From: Buttiauxella sp. A111
Lineage (GTDB): Bacteria > Pseudomonadota > Gammaproteobacteria > Enterobacterales > Enterobacteriaceae
NCBI RefSeq assembly: GCF_014189855.1
Contig: NZ_BJFN01000010.1
Location: forward strand, 22,995 to 86,994
Length of the DNA stretch: 64,000 nt
Reading direction: 5' to 3'
The notes below the pieces were generated by a model. The model had not been told where the DNA came from, searched no databases, and was given only the letters and a program-made list of their open reading frames with translations. Shown in pieces: positions 57,463-64,000 of this stretch (positions are counted from its first letter, which is position 1; each line of letters begins with the position of its first letter). Position numbers and translations under genes: made by a program.

Positions 57463-59652
57463 TTAGGCACTTTTCAGGTCACTGGCTGGGCGCGCAGGCT
57501 CGACCGGTGGATAGTACGGCTCGTTACGGGAAGCTTTCGCACGCAGACCGTCCGGCGCCTGGTAGAGCGGGCCAAGATGTTCATACTGCTGAGCCATATC
57601 GAGATATTTTGCGCTGCCGATGGTATCTAACCAGCGGAATGCGCCACCGTGGAACGGAGGGAAACCTAAACCGTAAACCAGCGCCATGTCGGCTTCTGCC
57701 GGGCTTGCAATAATGCCTTCTTCCAGACAACGCACCACTTCGTTGACCATTGGAATCATCATGCGGGCGATGATTTCTTCGTCGCTAAAGTTGTGGCGTG
57801 GCTTGCTGACATCCGCCAACAGGCTGTCTGTGGTTTCGTCCTGTTCTTTACGCGGTTTGCCTTTGCTGTCTTGTTTGTAGCGGTAGAAACCTTGCTGGGT
57901 TTTCTGGCCGTAGCGGCCCGCGTCAAACATCGCATCAACGGCATCGCGATAATCTTTCTGCATACGCTGTGGGAAACCCGCGGCCATAACGGCCTGAGCG
58001 TGATGCGCGGTATCAATGCCGACAACGTCGAGCAGATACGCCGGACCCATTGGCCAGCCGAACTGTTTTTCCATGACTTTGTCGATTTGACGGAAATCAG
58101 CACCGTCACGCATCAACTGACTGAAGCCCGCAAAATAAGGGAACAGAACACGGTTCACGAAGAAGCCAGGGCAGTCGTTCACCACGATCGGTGTTTTGCC
58201 CATTTTGCTGGCCCACGCCACGACTTTCGCGATAGTTTGCTCAGACGTTTTCTCGCCGCGAATCACTTCCACCAACGGCATACGATGTACCGGGTTGAAG
58301 AAGTGCATACCGCAGAAGTTTTCCGGGCGCTTCAGACTGTTTGCTAATTCGCCGATAGGAATGGTTGAGGTGTTTGACGCCAGAACGGTATCCGGGCGGA
58401 CTTTATCTTCCACTTCTGCCAGAACGGCTTTTTTCACTTTCGGGTTTTCAACAACCGCTTCAACCACCACGTCGACACGCTCAAAACCGGCGTAATCCAG
58501 TGTTGGGTGAATTGTGGCAATGACGCCCGCCAGTTTCAGCCCGTCGATCTTTCCACGTTCCAGCTGTTTATTGAGAAGCTTGCTGGCTTCATTCATGCCC
58601 AGCTCAAGTGACTTCTCATTAATATCCTTCATTAATACCGGTACACCTTTCCAGGCAGACTGGTAAGCAATGCCGCCACCCATGATCCCGGCGCCAAGAA
58701 CGGCAGCCTGTTTCGGGGTTTCGGTATTTTTGGTCAGCTTCTTCGCCTGACCTTTTATGTATTGGTCGTTAAGGAAAATCCCGACCAGCGCACGGGCCTC
58801 ATTAGAACGCGCCAACGGCACGAAACTTTGAGTCTCCAGTTGTAATGCTTCGTCTCGGCCCATTCTTGCCGCGGCTTCAATCGTTTTTACCGCCGTCATC
58901 GGGGCAGGGTAGTGTTTACCTGCAATCTGCATCACCATGCTTTTAGCAATCGTGAAGCTCATTGTGGCTTCGATTTTGCTCAGCTTGAGAGGTTGCAGTT
59001 TCGGTGCGCGTTTCGCTTTCCAGTCCAGATCGCCATTAATTGCCTGGCGCAGGATTGCCAAAGCACCGTCGCGCAGTTTTTCAGTTTTAACGATGCCATC
59101 AACTAAACCGAGTTTCTGCGCTTCAGTGGCGCTGACATCTTTACCGGCTGTGATGATTTCCAGTGCACTATCGGCACCCAACATACGCGGCAAGCGCACT
59201 GAACCACCAAAGCCTGGCATGATGCCAAGTTTTGTTTCAGGCAGACCGATGCGGGTATCTGGCGTTGCCAGGCGATAATCCGTTGCCAGCACGCATTCAC
59301 AACCGCCGCCAAGCGCATAACCATTCACTGCAGAAATAGTTGGGACAGGCAGATCTTCCAGACGATTGAAAACGCTGTTAGCGAATTGCAGCCAGTGGGT
59401 CAGCTGTTCCGCAGGAACCAGGAACAACGACAGGAATTCGGTAATATCGGCACCGACGATAAACGCGGCTTTATTGGAGGTCAGCATCAGGCCTTTCAGC
59501 GTTGGCTGCTTTTCCAGAACATCGAGCGCGTAGCCAAGGCTGGCTACTGTCGCGGTGTCGAGTTTGTTCACTGAACCGGGCGCATCAAATACCAATTCTG
59601 CGATGCCGTCTTCCAGCCAGTCGAGATGTAAGGTTTCACCTTGGTAGAGCAT
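57463..59652 (-). CDS. fadB: Multifunctional fatty acid oxidation protein FadB
   Basis: FadB is the alpha subunit: enoyl-CoA hydratase/isomerase in the N-terminal third (about 1-190) and 3-hydroxyacyl-CoA dehydrogenase in the rest. [13 protein letters not shown] and [14 protein letters not shown] carry the hydratase glutamates; the NAD site is [13 protein letters not shown] near residue 317; [13 protein letters not shown] holds the dehydrogenase histidine. The 729-residue length equals E. coli. A FadR operator lies 27 bp upstream of the start. Confidence 0.98.
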   Translation of the reverse strand: MLYQGETLHLDWLEDGIAELVFDAPGSVNKLDTATVASLGYALDVLEKQPTLKGLMLTSNKAAFIVGADITEFLSLFLVPAEQLTHWLQFANSVFNRLEDLPVPTISAVNGYALGGGCECVLATDYRLATPDTRIGLPETKLGIMPGFGGSVRLPRMLGADSALEIITAGKDVSATEAQKLGLVDGIVKTEKLRDGALAILRQAINGDLDWKAKRAPKLQPLKLSKIEATMSFTIAKSMVMQIAGKHYPAPMTAVKTIEAAARMGRDEALQLETQSFVPLARSNEARALVGIFLNDQYIKGQAKKLTKNTETPKQAAVLGAGIMGGGIAYQSAWKGVPVLMKDINEKSLELGMNEASKLLNKQLERGKIDGLKLAGVIATIHPTLDYAGFERVDVVVEAVVENPKVKKAVLAEVEDKVRPDTVLASNTSTIPIGELANSLKRPENFCGMHFFNPVHRMPLVEVIRGEKTSEQTIAKVVAWASKMGKTPIVVNDCPGFFVNRVLFPYFAGFSQLMRDGADFRQIDKVMEKQFGWPMGPAYLLDVVGIDTAHHAQAVMAAGFPQRMQKDYRDAVDAMFDAGRYGQKTQQGFYRYKQDSKGKPRKEQDETTDSLLADVSKPRHNFSDEEIIARMMIPMVNEVVRCLEEGIIASPAEADMALVYGLGFPPFHGGAFRWLDTIGSAKYLDMAQQYEHLGPLYQAPDGLRAKASRNEPYYPPVEPARPASDLKSA

Positions 59653-59678
59653 GTCAGTCTCCTGAATCCAGCAATGGG

Positions 59679-59695
59679 ATCTGGTCGTACCAGAT
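59679..59695 (-). promoter_or_regulatory. FadR operator of fadBA
   Basis: On the fadB coding strand the site reads ATCTGGTACGACCAGAT, a near-perfect palindrome and identical to the remembered E. coli fadB operator. It predicts repression by FadR and release by long-chain acyl-CoA. Confidence 0.9.
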
Positions 59696-59843
59696 GGAAA
59701 GGAGTGTGGAATTGATGTTAATGAAATGCAAATTACTCTTTAAATATTTGCAAAGATGATCACAGCCGCTGGAAATAAGTTCGCGAACTTTGCGGTGTGC
59801 TAAGATGCGTGGCGTTCAGTTTAAAAAAACAGAAGGGTAAATC

Positions 59844-61175
59844 ATGGATTCACTGGCCTCACTTTATAAAGATCATGTGGCAACCTTGCAAGAACGCACC
59901 CGCAATGCCCTGGCGCGTTTTAATCTAGATGCGCTGTTGATTCATTCGGGCGAGCTTTTCAACGTCTTCCTTGATGATCATTCATATCCGTTCAAAGTTA
60001 ATCCACAGTTCAAGGCGTGGGTTCCTGTGACACAAGTGCCAAATTGCTGGTTGCTGGTGGATGGCGTTAACAAACCCAAATTATGGTTCTACCTGCCTGT
60101 TGATTACTGGCATAACGTTGAACCGTTGCCTGAATCCTTCTGGACTGACGAAATTGATGTGATTGCTTTGCCAAAAGCGGATGGCATAGGCAGCCAGCTT
60201 CCTGCGGCACGTAGCAACATCGGCTATATTGGGCCGGTGCCTGAGCGTGCATTGCAGCTTGATATTCAAGCCACGAACATCAACCCGAAAGGGGTCATTG
60301 ATTACCTGCATTACCATCGTTCTTATAAAACTGATTATGAACTGGCCTGCATGCGCGAAGCGCAGAAAACGGCGGTAGTGGGTCATCAAGCAGCACACGA
60401 AGCATTTTTGTCCGGGATGAGTGAGTTTGATATCAATCAGGCTTATCTGACCGCAACGGGTCACCGCGATACTGATGTTCCCTATGGCAACATTGTGGCG
60501 CTCAACGAGCACGCAGCTGTGTTGCACTACACCAAACTTGATAACCGTGCGCCTTCCGAAGTGCGTAGCTTCCTTTTGGATGCGGGTGCGGAATACAACG
60601 GTTACGCCGCTGATTTAACGCGTACCTGGTCGGCTAAAAGCGACAACGATTATGCTCAATTGGTGAAAGATGTTAATAGCGAACAACTTGCACTGATTGA
60701 TACGCTGAAAGCGGGTGTGCGTTACACCGATTACCATCTTCAGTTTCATCAACGCATCGCTAAGCTGCTGAATCGTCATAAACTGGTTACAGGTATTAGC
60801 GAAGAAGCAATGGTTGAATCCGGGATTACGGGCCCATTTATGCCGCATGGTTTGGGTCACCCGCTCGGTTTACAGGTGCATGATGTCGCTGGCTTTATGC
60901 AAGATGATTCCGGTACGCATTTGGCAGCGCCGTCGCAGTATCCTTACCTGCGCTGCACCCGTGTGCTGGAACCACGTATGGTATTGACTATCGAACCTGG
61001 TATTTACTTTATTGAATCTTTGCTCGCACCGTGGCGCGAAGGGCAGTACAGCAAGCACTTTGACTGGCAGCGTATTGAAGCCTTGAAACCGTTCGGCGGC
61101 ATTCGTATTGAAGACAATGTGATTGTTCACGAAAATAGCATTGAAAACATGACGCGCGATTTGAAACTGGCGTAA
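59844..61175 (+). CDS. pepQ: Xaa-Pro dipeptidase
   Basis: PepQ is a pita-bread-fold metallopeptidase splitting dipeptides with C-terminal proline; it also hydrolyses some organophosphate triesters. The length of 443 residues is that of E. coli. The dinuclear metal ligands are visible: Asp in [19 protein letters not shown], His in [14 protein letters not shown], Glu in LTIEPGIYF and Glu in [11 protein letters not shown]. It is divergent from fadB and overlaps yigZ by one base. Confidence 0.97.
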   Translation: MDSLASLYKDHVATLQERTRNALARFNLDALLIHSGELFNVFLDDHSYPFKVNPQFKAWVPVTQVPNCWLLVDGVNKPKLWFYLPVDYWHNVEPLPESFWTDEIDVIALPKADGIGSQLPAARSNIGYIGPVPERALQLDIQATNINPKGVIDYLHYHRSYKTDYELACMREAQKTAVVGHQAAHEAFLSGMSEFDINQAYLTATGHRDTDVPYGNIVALNEHAAVLHYTKLDNRAPSEVRSFLLDAGAEYNGYAADLTRTWSAKSDNDYAQLVKDVNSEQLALIDTLKAGVRYTDYHLQFHQRIAKLLNRHKLVTGISEEAMVESGITGPFMPHGLGHPLGLQVHDVAGFMQDDSGTHLAAPSQYPYLRCTRVLEPRMVLTIEPGIYFIESLLAPWREGQYSKHFDWQRIEALKPFGGIRIEDNVIVHENSIENMTRDLKLA

Positions 61176-61789
61176 TGGATAGTTGGCTGATTCCTGCTGA
61201 ATCCGTAATGGTCAGTGAGGAAATTAAGAAAAGCCGTTTTATTACGCTGGTTGCTCATACGACCGGCGTAATAGCAGCAAAAGAGTTTCTTGAAAAAGTA
61301 CGCTCTGAACACCCGGCAGCCCGGCATCATTGCTGGGCCTGGGTGGCTGGTGCTCCCAATGATTCGCAGCAGTTAGGTTTCTCTGACGATGGCGAGCCAG
61401 CAGGAACCGCTGGAAAACCAATGCTCGCCCAGCTTATGGGGAGCGGCATCGGGGAAATTGCCGCCGTGGTAGTGCGCTACTCTGGCGGTATAAAACTCGG
61501 TACGGGCGGTTTGGTGAAAGCCTACGGTGGTGGAGTGCAGATGGCATTAAATCAATTGCCTACTTTGCTCAAAATCCCGCTAACCGAATATACTTTGCAG
61601 TGCGACTATGCGCAGCTTGCGGGAATCGAAGCGTTGCTCAAACTGTGCAACGGAGTTCTCGTGCAAAGTGATTTTCAAGCATCTGTATTATTACGTATCG
61701 CGTTACCACACGCGAAACTGGCTGAGTTTTCAGTCAGACTTGCTGATTTTAGCCGCGGTGCATTGCATCTATTGCCGGCTGAACAATAA
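61175..61789 (+). CDS. yigZ: IMPACT (UPF0029) family protein YigZ
   Basis: This 204-residue protein of the IMPACT/YigZ family has an N-terminal UPF0029 domain with IKKSRFITLVAHTTGV, AARHHCWAW and SDDGEPAGTAGKPMLAQL. An acidic ferredoxin-like C-terminal domain similar to EF-G domain V follows. Its role in bacteria is not settled. It is cotranscribed with pepQ and precedes trkH by 41 bp, as in E. coli. Confidence 0.94.
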   Translation: MDSWLIPAESVMVSEEIKKSRFITLVAHTTGVIAAKEFLEKVRSEHPAARHHCWAWVAGAPNDSQQLGFSDDGEPAGTAGKPMLAQLMGSGIGEIAAVVVRYSGGIKLGTGGLVKAYGGGVQMALNQLPTLLKIPLTEYTLQCDYAQLAGIEALLKLCNGVLVQSDFQASVLLRIALPHAKLAEFSVRLADFSRGALHLLPAEQ

Positions 61790-61830
61790 TTCCCTCTCGT
61801 TATTTTTTGATAGTTAAGGAAGCGGCTGAA

Positions 61831-63282
61831 ATGCATTTTCGCGCCATAACCCGAATCGTTGGTCTGTTAGTCATTCTATTTTCCGTGACCATGATTATTC
61901 CAGGGTTGGTAGCTTTAATTTATCGCGATGGTGCAGGCCGAGCTTTCACCCAGACTTTCTTCGTCGCACTGACCATTGGTTCTTTTCTGTGGTGGCCAAA
62001 CCGGCGGCAAAAAAGTGAGCTCAAACCGCGAGAAGGCTTCCTGATTGTCGTACTGTTTTGGACGGTGCTGGGGAGTGTGGGTGCGTTGCCATTTATCTTC
62101 GCTGAACAGCCGAATCTTACCATTACCGACGCATTCTTCGAATCGTTCTCGGGCTTGACCACTACCGGTGCGACGACCCTTGTCGGGCTTGATTCGCTCC
62201 CACATGCCATTCTGTTTTACCGGCAGATGTTGCAGTGGTTTGGCGGTATGGGAATCATTGTTCTCGCCGTCGCCATTCTGCCAATCCTCGGTGTAGGCGG
62301 GATGCAGTTATATCGCGCTGAAATGCCTGGGCCGCTGAAAGATAACAAAATGCGCCCGCGTATTGCTGATACGGCAAAAACCCTGTGGATCATTTATGTC
62401 TTGTTAACCGTCGCGTGTGCGTTGGCGCTTTGGTTTGCCGGTATGCCAGCATTTGACGCGATAGGTCATAGTTTTGCGACTATCGCGATTGGTGGTTTTT
62501 CCACGCATGATGCAAGCGTTGGTTATTTCGACAGCCCAACAATTAATACTATTATTGCCATCTTCCTGCTGATCTCAGGTTGTAACTATGGCCTGCACTT
62601 CTCTTTATTAAGTGGGCGTAATATAAAAGTCTACTGGCGCGACCCTGAATTCCGCATGTTTATTGGTGTGCAACTTACCCTGGTTGTTATCTGTACTCTC
62701 GTACTGTGGTTCCATAATACTTACCAATCGGCATTGCTAACGGTGAACCAGGCATTCTTCCAGGTTGTCTCGATGGCGACGACCGCCGGGTTTACGACCG
62801 ACAGTATCGCGCGTTGGCCTCTATTCTTACCGGTGCTATTGCTGTGCTCTGCTTTTATCGGTGGCTGTGCGGGTTCAACGGGCGGCGGTCTGAAAGTTAT
62901 TCGCATCCTGCTGTTGTTCAAACAAGGTAATCGTGAGCTGAAACGTCTGGTGCACCCTAATGCGGTGTATAGCATTAAGCTTGGGAACCGTGCGCTGCCT
63001 GAACGTATCCTTGAGGCTGTGTGGGGATTCTTCTCGGCCTATGCGCTGGTGTTTATCCTTAGCATGCTGGCGATTATCGCCACCGGGGTGGATGATTTCT
63101 CCGCTTTTGCTTCGGTTGCGGCAACACTGAATAACCTGGGCCCTGGTTTGGGTGTCGTGGCTGACAACTTCGCGAGTATGAATCCTGTGGCAAAATGGAT
63201 ATTGATAGCCAATATGCTGTTTGGCCGTCTTGAAGTGTTTACTTTACTCGTACTGTTTACGCCAACTTTCTGGCGAGAGTAA
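61831..63282 (+). CDS. trkH: Trk system potassium uptake protein TrkH
   Basis: TrkH is the K+-translocating subunit of the Trk system, gated by TrkA. The 483-residue protein has the four selectivity-filter repeats of the SKT superfamily, including GLTTTGATT (near 112), IAIGGFSTHD, MATTAGFTTD and TLNNLGPGLG. ATG 61831 (MHFRAITRIVGLLVIL) matches E. coli; an in-frame ATG 8 codons upstream is rejected. hemG starts 12 bp after the stop. Confidence 0.97.
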   Translation: MHFRAITRIVGLLVILFSVTMIIPGLVALIYRDGAGRAFTQTFFVALTIGSFLWWPNRRQKSELKPREGFLIVVLFWTVLGSVGALPFIFAEQPNLTITDAFFESFSGLTTTGATTLVGLDSLPHAILFYRQMLQWFGGMGIIVLAVAILPILGVGGMQLYRAEMPGPLKDNKMRPRIADTAKTLWIIYVLLTVACALALWFAGMPAFDAIGHSFATIAIGGFSTHDASVGYFDSPTINTIIAIFLLISGCNYGLHFSLLSGRNIKVYWRDPEFRMFIGVQLTLVVICTLVLWFHNTYQSALLTVNQAFFQVVSMATTAGFTTDSIARWPLFLPVLLLCSAFIGGCAGSTGGGLKVIRILLLFKQGNRELKRLVHPNAVYSIKLGNRALPERILEAVWGFFSAYALVFILSMLAIIATGVDDFSAFASVAATLNNLGPGLGVVADNFASMNPVAKWILIANMLFGRLEVFTLLVLFTPTFWRE

Positions 63283-63294
63283 CCGGAGCCTGTT

Positions 63295-63828
63295 GTGAGA
63301 ACTTTGATTCTATTTTCGACCCGTGATGGTCAAACTCGCGAGATTGCTTCTTATATAGCATCTGAGTTGAAAGAGCTGGGCGTCGAGAGTGATGTCGTTA
63401 ACCTGCATCGCATTGGCGATATAGCCTGGGGAAACTATGATCGCGTCGTTATCGGTGCGTCTATTCGTTATGGGCATTTCCATTCTTCAGTGGCTGCGTT
63501 TGTGAAAAAGCATCAACAAGCGCTGAATACCATCCCCAGCGCTTTCTTTTCAGTAAACCTGGTTGCACGTAAACCTGAGAAGCGTTCTCCACAAACTAAC
63601 TCTTATACGCGCAAGTTCTTGCTGACCTCACCATGGCAGCCAAATCACTGTGCTGTGTTTGCTGGTGCGCTTCGTTATCCACGCTATCAGTGGTACGACC
63701 GCGTAATGATTCGCTTGATTATGAAGATGACGGGCGGCGAAACAGATATTAGTAAAGAAGTTGTCTACACCGATTGGCCTCAGGTAGCGCGTTTTGCTCA
63801 GGAGTTAGTACACTTAAACAGCAAATAG
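63295..63828 (+). CDS. hemG: Menaquinone-dependent protoporphyrinogen oxidase HemG
   Basis: HemG is a flavodoxin-like FMN protein that oxidises protoporphyrinogen IX using respiratory quinones, so haem synthesis can run with or without oxygen. The flavodoxin P-loop is [12 protein letters not shown] (residues 6-17), and the long HemG-specific loop inserted near residues 115-140 ([15 protein letters not shown]) is present. The start codon is GTG at 63295, and the length is 177. It lies directly upstream of the rRNA operon promoter, as in E. coli at rrnA. Confidence 0.96.
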   Translation: MRTLILFSTRDGQTREIASYIASELKELGVESDVVNLHRIGDIAWGNYDRVVIGASIRYGHFHSSVAAFVKKHQQALNTIPSAFFSVNLVARKPEKRSPQTNSYTRKFLLTSPWQPNHCAVFAGALRYPRYQWYDRVMIRLIMKMTGGETDISKEVVYTDWPQVARFAQELVHLNSK

Positions 63829-63889
63829 TGTCCAAAATACCCATTTTGATGAAAAAAAACACGGCCAGTCATATTTTTGCAATAAACAC

Positions 63890-63926
63890 TTGTCAGCTTC
63901 CAGAAAATCCCTATACTGCGCCTCCA
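63890..63926 (+). promoter_or_regulatory. rRNA operon promoter P1
   Basis: TTGTCA (63890-63895) and TATACT (63912-63917) have the 16-bp spacer characteristic of rrn P1 promoters, with discriminator GCGCCTCC and a start at A63926 followed by CTGACACGG, as in E. coli rrn P1. Upstream A/T-rich sequence (about 63868-63888) fits an UP element. Confidence 0.9.
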
Positions 63927-63988
63927 CTGACACGGCACAACGGCTTACAAACCGGCCCGTCAGTCAGACGAAAAGCGAAAATAAACGC

Positions 63989-63994
63989 TTGACT
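63989..63994 (+). promoter_or_regulatory. -35 box of rRNA operon promoter P2
   Basis: TTGACT lies about 65 bp after the P1 start, where P2 is expected. Its -10 and the 16S gene fall outside the window. Confidence 0.75.
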
Positions 63995-64000
63995 CTGAAA

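Noticed and set aside
63774..63992. 72-codon ORF over the end of hemG and the rRNA promoter
   Set aside because: It covers the P1 promoter and is in a shadow frame of hemG.

Overview
The window is a stretch of chromosome from a member of the Enterobacteriaceae. Almost every gene is recognisable as an orthologue of an Escherichia coli gene, in nearly the same order as the wec / hemCDXY / cyaA / uvrD / metE / udp / ubiEJB / tatABCD / fadBA / trkH-hemG segment of E. coli. It is probably not Escherichia itself. hemB sits between tatD and rfaH and encodes the zinc-independent enzyme type, corA is followed directly by rarD, and a catabolic island separates metE from ysgA. Genus-level placement is not possible from the sequence alone.

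Layout: 1-6675 is the 3' part of the enterobacterial common antigen (ECA) operon (wecC-wecD-wecE-wzxE-wecF-wzyE-wecG), with stop/start overlaps for the last four genes. 6783-7316 is the tRNA operon argX-hisR-leuT-proM with promoter and terminator. It is followed by a diverged tandem copy of the proM 3' end and its terminator. 7560-8015 holds the sRNA gene glmZ with a sigma-54 promoter and three upstream activator sites. 8073-12227 is hemCDXY on the minus strand, divergent from cyaA (TTG start). 15064-18901 holds cyaY, lptM, dapF-yigA-xerC-yigB. 18914-22485 is uvrD with its LexA box, then corA with a leader peptide (corL) and structured leader. 22487-34292 holds rarD, yigI, pldA, recQ, rhtC, rhtB, pldB, yigL, bioP, metR, metE.

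34300-34513 is a 4 x 33-bp minisatellite enclosed by inverted-repeat arms, directly at the edge of the only clear accessory segment, 34526-42781. The island has eight genes, all on the minus strand: a biuret-hydrolase-like cysteine amidohydrolase, a DUF2877 / FdrA / DUF1116 trio related to the oxamate transcarbamylase AllFGH, a carbamate kinase, an orphan allophanate-hydrolase C-terminal-domain protein, an NCS1 permease and an AllS/PunR-like LysR regulator. The genes read as one pathway: import an N-carbamoyl compound, hydrolyse an amide, transfer the carbamoyl group to phosphate, and make ATP from carbamoyl phosphate. No gene for allantoin degradation is present, so the substrate is unknown and this is the best candidate for an undescribed system in the window.

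43047-63828 returns to core genes: ysgA, udp (two CRP sites 52 bp apart), rmuC, ubiE-ubiJ-ubiB, tatABC, tatD, hemB, rfaH, ubiD, fre, fadBA (FadR operator), pepQ-yigZ, trkH-hemG. The last 110 bases contain the P1 promoter and the P2 -35 element of an rRNA operon that starts outside the window. Two ERIC/IRU-type palindromes are present: a full one between fre and fadA and a short, apparently core-deleted one between hemD and hemX. Starts were chosen by Shine-Dalgarno position and by agreement with remembered E. coli protein lengths. No database search was possible.
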